DNA from: Hominisplanchenecus_A murintestinalis
GTDB lineage: Bacteria > Bacillota > Clostridia > Lachnospirales > Lachnospiraceae
Length of the DNA: 32,756 nt
NCBI RefSeq assembly: GCF_943193015.1
Contig: NZ_CALPCM010000032.1
Span: 1 to 32,756, forward strand
Direction of reading: 5' to 3'
Part shown: one piece after another, positions 6,028 to 14,076 of the stretch
Position numbering within the stretch: position 1 is the stretch's first letter
How the letters are laid out: each line of letters opens with the position of its first letter
The notes under the pieces: model-generated
What the model saw: the letters and a program-made list of their open reading frames with translations, nothing else
Databases searched by the model: none
What the model was told of the DNA's origin: nothing
Translations under genes and position numbers: made by a program

Positions 6028-7407
6028 ATGGAGAAGCTGTTTCGGGTTATTTTGGAGATGGGGATTACGGCGGTGCCTGTGATTCTTGCGGTGTTTGCCA
6101 TACGGATGTGCCTTTTGCGCGCACCGAAACGCTATTCGTACCTGCTCTGGGGAATCGCAGGATTCCGTCTGGCAGTTCCGTTTTCTGTTTCATCGGCGCT
6201 CAGCATATTTAATCTTGGTTTTTTCAGGGGGACAAGTATAGGAAGGAATATCGCGCAGCCGGGGATGGGCGAAGCTTTTGGGGCGCAGCCGGCAGGGCTT
6301 GGGCAGGGGCTGGCAGGCGCGGGCGCTTTGCAGACAGCTCCTGCGCTGCAAGGCAGGGCGAGCGCCACAGATGGGATATGGCAGGTTCTTATGTTTCTGT
6401 GGGCGTTGGGCGTTGTCGCGCTCCTGGGGTATTTCCTGCTGTCCTGGATACAGATGAGGAGAAGAGTAGAAAAAGCAGTCTGGATGCAGGAAAATGTCTG
6501 GGAGTGCGAAAACATCCCATCGCCGTTCGTTATGGGGATTTTCAGCCCGAAGATTTATATTCCTTTCCGCTTGGGGGAAGCAGAACGCATGGTTATCTTG
6601 AGCCATGAGCAGTACCATATCCAGAGAAGGGATTATCTGGTGAAGATCTTTGCATACCTGCTGCTGGCGGTTTACTGGTTTCATCCTCTTGTGTGGGCGG
6701 CGTATTTTGCGATGCAGAAAGATATGGAAATGAGCTGCGACGAGCGGGTTCTGGAACGGATAGGGGTTAAAAGAAAAGCAGAATACAGCAGCCTCCTGCT
6801 TTCTTTCGCACAGAAAGAAAGCGAAAGCTTCCACACAGGAATCCTGGGGTTTGGAGAAAATGGAATCAAAAGACGGATACGGAATATTCTGAATTTCAGG
6901 CATACAGGGCGCTGGGTGGGAGCTGGCCTGGGCGTGGTGTGTATCATGGCAGTCTGTCTGCTTGGCACAAATGGAAGGGTAGCAGATACAGTTCCCGAAA
7001 GCCAGGCAGAATCTGACGGCAGCGTTTACAATCAGGAGTATGGTTTTTCAGTCGGAGTTCCAGAAGCATCGGACGCGGTAAAAACATATAAAATGGAGGT
7101 GGGGGCAGATGTGGATGAGGAGCTTAAAGACCTCTGGACTCCGGGGCTGAGCCTGAATGAAATAACAAAAGAAGGCAGTTTCGGTTTTGATTTGCTGTCC
7201 TCGTATCTTCATGCCGGTACATATGAAGTGGAGGGAGATATTTTGACTCTGACAGATTATGAAGGGACTTATCATTTCCGGTTTAAGAGAATAGATAAGG
7301 ATACGCTGGAATTTATTCAGGAAGGCTCTTCTTCGGTTGCCCTGACAGATGAGCGGATGGGAATCCCCGTATATGACGGAGCGCAGTTTAAGCTTACGGA
7401 GGATTAG
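6028..7407 (+). CDS. M56-family membrane metalloprotease, BlaR1-like, with an unusual extracellular tail
   Basis: This 459-residue integral membrane protein has the BlaR1/MecR1 protease core. It has membrane segments near 10-30, 35-60 and 118-140, then a cytosolic zinc protease domain with HEQYH at 193-197 and the third ligand Glu234 in DMEMSCDE. A last membrane segment lies near 298-314. A glycine/alanine-rich loop (about 68-115) lies between the second and third segments. After the last segment comes an extracellular domain of about 140 residues rich in beta-strand patterns (YNQEYGFSVGVPE, EVEGDILTLTDYEGTYHF). It lacks the SxxK/SxN/KTG motifs of a penicillin-binding sensor, so the ligand is not obviously a beta-lactam. 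It pairs with the BlaI-type gene 13 bases upstream, behind a strong GGAGGAGG site. Confidence 0.88.
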   Translation: MEKLFRVILEMGITAVPVILAVFAIRMCLLRAPKRYSYLLWGIAGFRLAVPFSVSSALSIFNLGFFRGTSIGRNIAQPGMGEAFGAQPAGLGQGLAGAGALQTAPALQGRASATDGIWQVLMFLWALGVVALLGYFLLSWIQMRRRVEKAVWMQENVWECENIPSPFVMGIFSPKIYIPFRLGEAERMVILSHEQYHIQRRDYLVKIFAYLLLAVYWFHPLVWAAYFAMQKDMEMSCDERVLERIGVKRKAEYSSLLLSFAQKESESFHTGILGFGENGIKRRIRNILNFRHTGRWVGAGLGVVCIMAVCLLGTNGRVADTVPESQAESDGSVYNQEYGFSVGVPEASDAVKTYKMEVGADVDEELKDLWTPGLSLNEITKEGSFGFDLLSSYLHAGTYEVEGDILTLTDYEGTYHFRFKRIDKDTLEFIQEGSSSVALTDERMGIPVYDGAQFKLTED

Positions 7408-7504
7408 CCTGAAAGAATATCTTCCTAAAATACTGGACGAACGGCGATTTTTATACTAAGATAAGAGAAACGTCTAGTTGTTACGTCAGGAGGAGATAAA
7501 AAGT

Positions 7505-8824
7505 ATGAAAAAAGTAGTGAAATTTGGAGGCAGTTCTCTTGCCAGCGCAGAGCAGTTCCGTAAGGTAGGAGATATCATCCGCAGCGATGAAGCGAGACGG
7601 TTTGTAGTACCGTCTGCACCGGGAAAACGGTTTGACGGGGACACGAAGGTAACGGATATGCTCTATAAGTGTTATGCTGCGGCTGAGGCAGGAGAAAAGT
7701 TTGGGAAACTGCTGGAGGATATCAAGGCGCGCTATTATGAAATTATTCATGGACTGGAGCTTTCGCTTTCCCTCGAAGAAGAGTTCCAGGTTATCAGTGA
7801 GTCTTTTGCCGGGAAAGCAGGGACAGATTATGCGGCTTCCAGGGGAGAGTATCTGAACGGCATTGTAATGGCTGCATATCTGGGATATGAGTTTGTGGAT
7901 GCGGCAGAGGTGATTTGTTTTGACGAGGATGGGAATTTTGCGGCGGATGAGACAAATGCAAAGCTTTCCGCAAGGCTGGCAGAGGTAGAGAGCGCTGTGG
8001 TTCCGGGATTTTACGGCGCCATGCCGGACGGAAAGGTAAAGACATTTTCGAGAGGCGGTTCCGATGTGACCGGTTCTATTGTGGCAAAAGCTATCAGTGC
8101 GGATATCTATGAAAACTGGACGGATGTTTCCGGGTTCCTGGTGACAGACCCACGAATCATTGAAAATCCGAAGGTGATTGAGACAATTACTTACCGGGAG
8201 CTGCGGGAGCTTTCCTATATGGGCGCGACTGTACTTCACGAAGATGCGATTTTCCCGGTGCGCAAGGCGGGAATCCCCATTAATATCAGGAATACGAATG
8301 CTCCGCAGGATAAAGGAACCCTGATTGTGGAAAGCACATGCAGGAGACCGAATTATACAATCACCGGAATTGCCGGGAAGAAAGGTTTTGCCGCCCTGAA
8401 TATTGAGAAGGATATGATGAATGCGGAGGTTGGATTTGGCAGGAAGGTGCTCCAGGTGTTTGAAGAAAATGGGATTTCTTTTGAGCATATGCCCTCCGGT
8501 ATCGACACGATGACAATTTTTGTCCATCAGTCGGAATTTGAGGAAAAGGAGCAGAAGGTACTGGCGGGAATCCACCGTGCGGTGAACCCGGATTCTGTAG
8601 ATTTAGAAGCGAACCTGGCCTTGATTGCAGTGGTAGGGCGCGGTATGCGGGCGACCAGAGGAACGGCTGGGCGTATTTTCTCCGCGCTGGCACATGCGAA
8701 TATCAATGTGAAGATGATTGATCAGGGTTCCAGCGAGCTGAATATTATCATCGGCGTGAGAAATGATGATTTTGAAGCGGCAATTAAAGCGATTTATGAT
8801 ATTTTTGTGACAACCCAGCTATAA
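7505..8824 (+). CDS. Aspartate kinase with two ACT domains
   Basis: This 439-residue enzyme phosphorylates L-aspartate, the first step toward lysine, threonine, methionine and diaminopimelate. The amino-acid kinase domain starts at once with KFGGSS (6-11) and contains SRGGSD at 182-187. The C-terminal third carries two ACT domains (near 300-370 and 375-439), which give allosteric feedback in the family. The ATG at 7505 is chosen because AGGAGGAG lies at good spacing and the KFGGSS motif normally starts the protein; a TTG at 7478 would add nine unrelated residues. The length fits the Clostridia monofunctional type. There is no riboswitch or T-box in the 97-base upstream gap. Threonine synthase, a later enzyme of the same pathway, is encoded at 17533. 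Confidence 0.93.
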   Translation: MKKVVKFGGSSLASAEQFRKVGDIIRSDEARRFVVPSAPGKRFDGDTKVTDMLYKCYAAAEAGEKFGKLLEDIKARYYEIIHGLELSLSLEEEFQVISESFAGKAGTDYAASRGEYLNGIVMAAYLGYEFVDAAEVICFDEDGNFAADETNAKLSARLAEVESAVVPGFYGAMPDGKVKTFSRGGSDVTGSIVAKAISADIYENWTDVSGFLVTDPRIIENPKVIETITYRELRELSYMGATVLHEDAIFPVRKAGIPINIRNTNAPQDKGTLIVESTCRRPNYTITGIAGKKGFAALNIEKDMMNAEVGFGRKVLQVFEENGISFEHMPSGIDTMTIFVHQSEFEEKEQKVLAGIHRAVNPDSVDLEANLALIAVVGRGMRATRGTAGRIFSALAHANINVKMIDQGSSELNIIIGVRNDDFEAAIKAIYDIFVTTQL

Positions 8825-8827
8825 GAA

Positions 8828-8856
8828 TTGACAGAAATTTAACATTTAGGTATACT
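8828..8856 (+). promoter_or_regulatory. Promoter of the rex-nnr-alr-mazF operon, with a possible Rex site
   Basis: TTGACA (8828-8833) and TATACT (8851-8856) are spaced by 17 bases. The 18 bases 8828-8845 (TTGACAG, AAAT, TTAACAT) also fit the Rex operator layout TTGTTAA-N4-TTAACAA with 10 of 14 fixed bases, which would place an autoregulatory site over the -35 box. The promoter is well supported; the operator is tentative because TTGACA is itself a -35 hexamer. Confidence 0.75.
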
Positions 8857-8870
8857 GGATAAAGAAGCAT

Positions 8871-8910
8871 ACCCCATTCCGACAGGGGAAGACCGCTGAC
8901 GGGATGGGGT
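8871..8910 (+). promoter_or_regulatory. Leader stem-loop upstream of rex
   Basis: A 10-bp stem (ACCCCATTCC at 8871-8880 with GGGATGGGGT at 8901-8910, one G-T pair) encloses a 20-base loop in the rex 5' untranslated region. No T run follows, so it is not a terminator. It could stabilise the transcript 5' end. Confidence 0.5.
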
Positions 8911-8937
8911 AAACTATAGTCGGGAAGGATGATTCTG

Positions 8938-9579
8938 ATGGAGGGGAAGGAAATATCAAGGGCAGTAGTGAAACGTCTGCCGCGCTATTACCGGTATTTA
9001 GGAGATTTGCTTGAGAGAGGTGTAGAGAGAATTTCTTCAAATGATTTGAGTGAAAAGATGCGGGTAACTGCATCGCAGATTCGGCAGGATTTGAATAATT
9101 TCGGCGGTTTTGGGCAGCAGGGCTATGGCTATAATGTGGAGTTTCTTTATAATGAGATAGGAAGAATCCTTGGACTGGATAAAACCTACCATATGATTAT
9201 CGTGGGAGGAGGAAATCTGGGGCAGGCGCTTACGAATTATGTAAAGTTTGAAAAGCGGGGATTTAAGATTATAGGGATTTTTGATGTGAATCCAGAGCTT
9301 GTGGGAAAAAATGTGAGGGGGATAGAGATACGTGTGGCAGATGAGATTCCCCGTTTTCTGCGGGAAAATGACATTCAGATTGCCGCGCTTACGCTGCCGA
9401 AAAGCCAGGCTGAAGAGATGGCGGTGCTGCTGGTCGAGAATGGTGTGAAAGCTATCTGGAATTTCGCACACCTGGATCTCAGATTGCCGGAGGATGTGAT
9501 TGTGGAGAATGTACATCTGTCGGAAAGCCTGATGCAGCTTTCCTATAATATCAGCCGCAGACAGGAGACGGGGAGATGA
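8938..9579 (+). CDS. rex: Redox-sensing transcriptional repressor Rex
   Basis: This 213-residue repressor senses the NADH/NAD+ ratio and leaves its operators when NADH rises. The N-terminal winged helix (about 1-80) shows VTASQIRQDLNNFGGFGQQG, the family signature. The Rossmann domain carries GGGNLG at 90-95 and ends with a domain-swapped helix (LMQLSYNISRRQ). I prefer the ATG at 8938, which has GGGAAGG nine bases upstream, over the ATG at 8929, which touches that site. The gene overlaps the next one by four bases (ATGA), so the NAD(P)HX repair enzyme is translationally coupled. Known Rex targets in Clostridia include fermentation and glycolytic genes; a good candidate site sits at the gap promoter (12948-12965). 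Confidence 0.95.
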   Translation: MEGKEISRAVVKRLPRYYRYLGDLLERGVERISSNDLSEKMRVTASQIRQDLNNFGGFGQQGYGYNVEFLYNEIGRILGLDKTYHMIIVGGGNLGQALTNYVKFEKRGFKIIGIFDVNPELVGKNVRGIEIRVADEIPRFLRENDIQIAALTLPKSQAEEMAVLLVENGVKAIWNFAHLDLRLPEDVIVENVHLSESLMQLSYNISRRQETGR

Positions 9580-11066
9580 AATACCTGGTAAATGCCCGGG
9601 AGATGCAGAGATGCGACAGGATTACGATAGAAGAATATGGGGTTCCCGGTCTTGTGCTTATGGAGCGGGCAGCTTTGGCAGTGGCAGATTCGGTGATGGA
9701 CGGTGAATTTTGTACGGATAAGGTGCTGGCAGTGTGCGGTTCGGGCAATAACGGAGGCGACGGATTTGCAGCCGCCCGGATTTTGATGGAGCGAAATGTG
9801 GAGATTGCTGTCCTGTTTGTAGGAAAAGAGGAGTCCATGAGCGAAGCAGCGCGGATTCAGAAGAAAATCTGCGAAAATTATGGTATGAATTTTGTCAGCA
9901 ATATAGACGTTCATGAATATACTTGTATAGTAGATGCTATCTTTGGCGTGGGGCTTTCCAGGAAAGTCGAGGGAGAGTACCGGACGTTGATCGAACAGAT
10001 TAATCAGGCATCGGGAAAGGTGATAGCAGTAGATATCCCTTCAGGCATTTCTGCTGATAGCGGCAGAGTGATGGGGGCAGCCGTATGCGCAGACAGAACC
10101 GTGACATTCGGGTTTGCGAAGCTTGGACAGGTGCTTTACCCGGGAGCCTTATACTGCGGGGAAACCGTTGTATGGGACATAGGAATTACAGAGAAAAGTT
10201 TCCGTGGGGAATTACCCCGTGCATACTATCTCGGACGGGAGGATATGCGCTGCCTGCCGCGGAGGATGAGGTATTCAAATAAAGGTACTTACGGAAAAGC
10301 CCTGCTTGTGGCGGGACAGAAGAATATGTGCGGTGCGGCATATCTGGCAGGGGAGGCAGCGTACCGTGTGGGAACAGGGCTGGTGAAAATCTTTACAGAA
10401 GAATGCAATCGGGTGATTGTGCAGGAAAGGCTTCCGGAAGCGCTGTTGTCTACATATGAGGTTTCGGAGGTTTTGGAAGAAGAAAACAGCTTCCGGTGGC
10501 CTACAGCAGCAGGAATCGGCCCGGGGTTTGGAACAGGCGAGGGAAAGTGGGAAATCCTGTGTTTGTTTTTGGAAAGATGCGTCTGTCCGCTGGTACTGGA
10601 TGCAGACGCGCTGAATCTGCTTTCCGGCAGGATAGAGACGTTAAGGGAGCGCCGGGCGCCTGTTGTGGTGACTCCCCATGTAGGAGAGATGGAACGTCTG
10701 ACGGGTATTCCCAAAAGCACGATTCTGGAAGATTTGCCGGGAACATGCCGGCGATTTGCAGAGGAGTACCGGGTGGTTTGCGTACTGAAAGATACCAGAA
10801 CCGTGGTTTCTGACGGCAGGGAAATCTGCGTAAATCTCACGGGGACAGACGGAATGGCAACGGGAGGTTCCGGGGATGTACTTACAGGAATTCTGACAGG
10901 ACTGCTTGCACAGGGGATGGAGCCTTTTGCGGCGGCAAAGCTGGCAGTGTGGATTCACGGCTCTGCCGGGGAACTGGCGTCCAAACGTCTGGGAAGACGC
11001 GGGATGCTGGCAGGAGATCTTTTGAAGGAGATACCGACAGTATTGTTGGAGGGAGAGAACGCATGA
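9576..11066 (+). CDS. nnr: Bifunctional NAD(P)H-hydrate epimerase / ADP-dependent dehydratase
   Basis: This 496-residue fusion enzyme repairs NAD(P)H hydrates, the damaged forms of NADH and NADPH. The YjeF_N epimerase half (about 1-210) shows GSGNNGGDGF at 55-64 and AVDIPSG at 151-157. The ribokinase-like dehydratase half (about 225-496) shows GTYGKALLVAG, TPHVGEM and the active-site loop GTDGMATGGSGD ending at Asp434. Both activities act in the cytosol in sequence. The ATG overlaps the rex stop by four bases, and its own stop overlaps the next ATG by four, so rex, this gene and alr form one tightly coupled unit. The link to the NADH sensor is functionally sensible. Confidence 0.93.
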   Translation: MKYLVNAREMQRCDRITIEEYGVPGLVLMERAALAVADSVMDGEFCTDKVLAVCGSGNNGGDGFAAARILMERNVEIAVLFVGKEESMSEAARIQKKICENYGMNFVSNIDVHEYTCIVDAIFGVGLSRKVEGEYRTLIEQINQASGKVIAVDIPSGISADSGRVMGAAVCADRTVTFGFAKLGQVLYPGALYCGETVVWDIGITEKSFRGELPRAYYLGREDMRCLPRRMRYSNKGTYGKALLVAGQKNMCGAAYLAGEAAYRVGTGLVKIFTEECNRVIVQERLPEALLSTYEVSEVLEEENSFRWPTAAGIGPGFGTGEGKWEILCLFLERCVCPLVLDADALNLLSGRIETLRERRAPVVVTPHVGEMERLTGIPKSTILEDLPGTCRRFAEEYRVVCVLKDTRTVVSDGREICVNLTGTDGMATGGSGDVLTGILTGLLAQGMEPFAAAKLAVWIHGSAGELASKRLGRRGMLAGDLLKEIPTVLLEGENA

Positions 11067-12217
11067 AGAAGCATGGAAGAGTATGGGCGGAAATTGATCT
11101 GGATGCAATAGAGTTTAATTATCAGGAAATGAAAAAGAAGCTTGGCGGCGGACAGAAAATGATTGCCGTAGTAAAAACCGATGGGTATGGACACGGCGCC
11201 GTGCCTATAGCAAGGTTTCTGGAGCCGCTGGATGATATCTGGGGATTCGCGGTGGCGGCTGTGGAGGAAGCGCAGGAGCTAAGGAGACATGGAATTACAA
11301 AGCCCATACTGATCTTAGGCTATACGTTCCGGGAGGATTACCGCTGGTTGGCGAGAGAAGAAATACGCCCTGCAGTTTTCAAGTATGATATGGCGGCGCA
11401 GATGTCGGAGGCGGCGCTGGCAGAGGGAAAGAAGTTTTTTATACATATGGCTGTAGATACGGGAATGGCAAGGATTGGGCTTCCAGATACAGAAGAAGGC
11501 GCAGAGGAGGCTGCCCGGATTACCGCGCTTCCCGGGATTGAGATAGAGGGGCTGTTTACGCACTTTGCCAGGGCTGACGAGGCAGATAAGTCCCATGCCA
11601 AAATTCAGTTTTCGAGATACATACATTTTTTAGAACTGCTGAAAGAGAAAGGGGTAGAAATTCCCCTGCGGCATTGTTCAAACAGTGCCGCTATCTTAGA
11701 GATGCCGGGGCTTACGGCGGATCTGGTAAGGCCGGGGATTACAGGTTATGGGATTTATCCTTCAGAGGAAGTGAGCCGTGAAAGCCTGCCGCTCCGTCCG
11801 GCAATGTCCTTAAAAAGCCATATTGTGTACATAAAAGATGTGGAAGCGGGAACGCCTGTCAGCTATGGGGGAACTTATGTTACAGAACAGAAAATGCGGA
11901 TTGCCACGATACCTGTAGGATATGGGGACGGGTATCCGCGAAGCCTTTCCAATAAAGGCTGGGTGTTAATACATGGGAAAAAAGCGCCGATTCTTGGCAG
12001 GGTATGTATGGATCAGTTTATGGTAGACGTAACCGGAATCCCGGAAGCGAAGGAATTGGACGAGGCAGTTCTGATGGGAGAATCAGAAGGAAACGTTTTG
12101 GATGTAGATATTCTTGGAAAACTGTCAGGACGGTTCCCCTATGAGTTCGTGTGCAACATTGGAAAACGCGTCCCAAGGGTCTATATCCGAGACGGAAAGT
12201 TCAGGGAAAATCCGTAA
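11063..12217 (+). CDS. alr: Alanine racemase
   Basis: This 384-residue PLP enzyme makes D-alanine for peptidoglycan. The PLP lysine is Lys38 in AVVKTDGYGHG; the TIM-barrel N-terminal domain is followed by a beta-rich C-terminal domain starting near residue 240. The second catalytic element is seen in VGYGDGYPR, and MDQFMVDVT is the usual substrate-contact segment. The ATG at 11063 follows GGAGGGAG and overlaps the preceding stop by four bases; longer upstream frames have no ribosome site. In Bacillus the alr gene is also followed by the MazE/MazF toxin pair, and here mazF follows 174 bases later. Confidence 0.94.
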   Translation: MKKHGRVWAEIDLDAIEFNYQEMKKKLGGGQKMIAVVKTDGYGHGAVPIARFLEPLDDIWGFAVAAVEEAQELRRHGITKPILILGYTFREDYRWLAREEIRPAVFKYDMAAQMSEAALAEGKKFFIHMAVDTGMARIGLPDTEEGAEEAARITALPGIEIEGLFTHFARADEADKSHAKIQFSRYIHFLELLKEKGVEIPLRHCSNSAAILEMPGLTADLVRPGITGYGIYPSEEVSRESLPLRPAMSLKSHIVYIKDVEAGTPVSYGGTYVTEQKMRIATIPVGYGDGYPRSLSNKGWVLIHGKKAPILGRVCMDQFMVDVTGIPEAKELDEAVLMGESEGNVLDVDILGKLSGRFPYEFVCNIGKRVPRVYIRDGKFRENP

Positions 12218-12270
12218 ATCGCAGCGAAGGCGAAACGATAACCTCAGTTTGATAAAATGCAGATGGGAAG

Positions 12271-12287
12271 CGGCATTTGAAATGCCG
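12271..12287 (+). other. Small stem-loop in the alr-mazF gap
   Basis: CGGCATT and AATGCCG form a 7-bp stem with a 3-base loop in the gap where an antitoxin gene would be expected. It is followed by GTCCTTTG, not a T run, so at most it is an inefficient terminator or an mRNA processing structure. Confidence 0.4.
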
Positions 12288-12391
12288 GTCCTTTGTCTAT
12301 GCAAATTTACCGCCGAAAATGAATAACGATAAAAAACAGGGGAATACTGTAGATACCGGAAAGGAAAAACAGGAATCGGAGTGTGAATTTT

Positions 12392-12766
12392 GTGATTATT
12401 AAGCGAGGGGATATTTTTTATGCGGACTTACGTCCGGTGGTCGGCTCAGAACAGGGCGGGGTGCGCCCGGTGCTGATTATCCAGAATGATATTGGGAACA
12501 GGCACAGCCCCACCGTTATCTGTGCGGCGATTACATCAAAGATGAATAAGGCAAAACTTCCCACCCATGTGGAGATTGATGCAGGCCGGTATGATATTAT
12601 CAAAGATTCCGTTATTTTGCTGGAACAGCTGCGGACGATTGATAAGAAACGGCTGAAAGACAGAGTGTGCCATCTGGATGCGGAAATATTGTGTAAGGTA
12701 GACAGGGCGCTGGCAGTCAGCCTGGACATGGGATGCCAGACGGCACGGGCGCAGGGATGCAGATAG
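12392..12766 (+). CDS. mazF: MazF/EndoA-family mRNA interferase toxin
   Basis: This 124-residue protein is very like Bacillus EndoA, a sequence-specific endoribonuclease that halts translation. The start VIIKRGDIFYADL, the GSEQGGVRPVLIIQND block and KAKLPTHVEID are all family hallmarks. Starting at GTG 12392 puts the catalytic pair at Arg25 and Thr48, the same numbers as in the Bacillus enzyme, and GGAG lies 10 bases upstream. GTG 12383 would add three residues. No MazE-type antitoxin is recognisable in the 174-base gap after alr. The only frame there, a 27-codon ORF (12319-12402), has no ribosome site. It ends the rex-nnr-alr-mazF operon before a terminator. Confidence 0.92.
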   Translation: MIIKRGDIFYADLRPVVGSEQGGVRPVLIIQNDIGNRHSPTVICAAITSKMNKAKLPTHVEIDAGRYDIIKDSVILLEQLRTIDKKRLKDRVCHLDAEILCKVDRALAVSLDMGCQTARAQGCR

Positions 12767-12831
12767 CGGGAATGCTACATAAAAAATGCCGTGTGCTTGT
12801 GGATGTTTGCCGGAAATATGGGAATACTTTG

Positions 12832-12859
12832 AAAGGGACTCGGGTTTGAGTTCCTTTTT
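12832..12859 (+). terminator. Terminator of the rex-nnr-alr-mazF operon
   Basis: A 10-bp stem (12832-12841 with 12848-12857, one G-T pair) and a 6-base loop run into TTTTT. Confidence 0.85.
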
Positions 12860-12908
12860 AATGTAAATGGTGTTTTGCAGGCATATTGAAGGATTTTGCA
12901 ATTTGCTC

Positions 12909-12937
12909 TTGAATTTTCTGGACAAATTAGGTAAAAT
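12909..12937 (+). promoter_or_regulatory. Promoter of gap
   Basis: TTGAAT (12909-12914) and TAAAAT (12932-12937) are spaced by 17 bases. The probable start point, near 12944, lies just before the Rex-like dyad. Confidence 0.6.
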
Positions 12938-12947
12938 AATGAATAGG

Positions 12948-12965
12948 TTGATGTTTCTTTAACAA
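12948..12965. promoter_or_regulatory. Candidate Rex operator at the gap promoter
   Basis: TTGATGT, TTCT, TTAACAA fits the Clostridia Rex operator TTGTTAA-N4-TTAACAA with a perfect right half (7/7) and a partial left half (4/7). It sits immediately downstream of the -10 box, where a bound repressor would block initiation. GAPDH genes are known members of Rex regulons in Clostridia, and rex itself is about 4 kb upstream. Confidence 0.6.
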
Positions 12966-13038
12966 ACTATAGGAACACATCATGAACCGGCATATACCGG
13001 CCGGTTGCAAAATTTCATTCTTAGGAGGAATATAAATC

Positions 13039-14052
13039 ATGGCAGTAAAAGTAGCAATCAATGGTTTTGGCCGTATTGGTCGTCTGGCATTCAGACAGAT
13101 GTTTGGCGCAGAGGGATATGAAGTAGTTGCAATCAACGACTTGACATCTCCGAAAATGTTGGCACATTTATTAAAATATGATTCATCACAGGGCAAATAT
13201 GATCTGGCTGACAAGGTAGAGGCTGGCGAGGATTCTATCACTGTTGATGGAAAAGAGATCAAAATCTATGCTATGGCTGACGCTTCCCAGCTTCCTTGGG
13301 GAGAAATCGGAGTAGACGTTGTATTAGAGTGTACAGGATTCTACACATCTAAAGCAAAAGCGGAAGCACACATCAAAGCAGGTGCCCGCAAAGTCGTTAT
13401 TTCCGCTCCGGCTGGAAACGATCTGCCGACTATCGTTTACAATGTAAACCATGAGACACTGACAGCAGAGGATACTGTTATTTCCGCAGCTTCCTGTACA
13501 ACAAACTGCCTGGCTCCGATGGCAAAAGCTCTGAACGACTATATGCCGATCCAGTCCGGTATCATGTGCACTATCCATGCTTACACAGGCGATCAGATGA
13601 TCCTTGACGGACCGCAGAGAAAAGGCGATCTGAGAAGATCCCGTGCAGGCGCTGTAAACATCGTTCCGAACAGCACAGGCGCAGCAAAAGCTATCGGTCT
13701 GGTTATTCCGGAACTGAACGGCAAGCTGATCGGCGCTGCTCAGCGTGTACCGACCCCGACAGGTTCTACGACAATCCTGAACGCAGTTGTTAAGGGACAG
13801 GCTACTGTTGACGAAATCAACGCAGCTATGAAAGCAGCAGCTACAGAGTCTTTCGGTTACAATACAGATGAAATCGTATCCAGCGACATCGTTGGTATGA
13901 GATTTGGTTCTCTGTTCGATGCTACTCAGACAATGGTAGTAAATCTGGAAGACGGAACATCTCAGGTACAGGTAGTTTCCTGGTACGACAATGAGAACTC
14001 CTACGTAAGCCAGATGGTTCGTACAATCAAATACTTCTCAGAGTTAGCATAA
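13039..14052 (+). CDS. gap: Glyceraldehyde-3-phosphate dehydrogenase (type I)
   Basis: This 337-residue glycolytic enzyme converts glyceraldehyde 3-phosphate to 1,3-bisphosphoglycerate with NAD+. The N-terminal GFGRIGR (9-15) binds the cofactor, and Asp34 in AINDLTS favours NAD over NADP. The catalytic Cys153 lies in SAASCTTNC, and IHAYTGDQ carries the catalytic His. TAGGAGG precedes the ATG. A 7-bp GC-rich hairpin lies in the 5' leader at 12985-13006 (AACCGGC with GCCGGTT). A GC-rich hairpin follows the gene before pgk, so readthrough may set the gap/pgk ratio. Rex control is suggested by the dyad at 12948-12965. Confidence 0.97.
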   Translation: MAVKVAINGFGRIGRLAFRQMFGAEGYEVVAINDLTSPKMLAHLLKYDSSQGKYDLADKVEAGEDSITVDGKEIKIYAMADASQLPWGEIGVDVVLECTGFYTSKAKAEAHIKAGARKVVISAPAGNDLPTIVYNVNHETLTAEDTVISAASCTTNCLAPMAKALNDYMPIQSGIMCTIHAYTGDQMILDGPQRKGDLRRSRAGAVNIVPNSTGAAKAIGLVIPELNGKLIGAAQRVPTPTGSTTILNAVVKGQATVDEINAAMKAAATESFGYNTDEIVSSDIVGMRFGSLFDATQTMVVNLEDGTSQVQVVSWYDNENSYVSQMVRTIKYFSELA

Positions 14053-14076
14053 GTTTAAATATCTTTAAGAAGATCC

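Noticed and set aside
7408..7504. A lysine riboswitch or T-box ahead of aspartate kinase
   Set aside because: The gap is under 100 bases and has neither T-box nor riboswitch signatures; only a TATACT without a matching -35 box is seen.
7481..8575. A 364-codon minus-strand frame opposite aspartate kinase
   Set aside because: It is long, but it is an antisense shadow: the plus-strand gene has full family motifs and this frame shows none.
12114..12326. A 70-codon frame overlapping the end of alr, considered as the missing antitoxin
   Set aside because: It starts well inside alr in another frame, has no ribosome site, and its sequence is unlike MazE or ribbon-helix-helix proteins.
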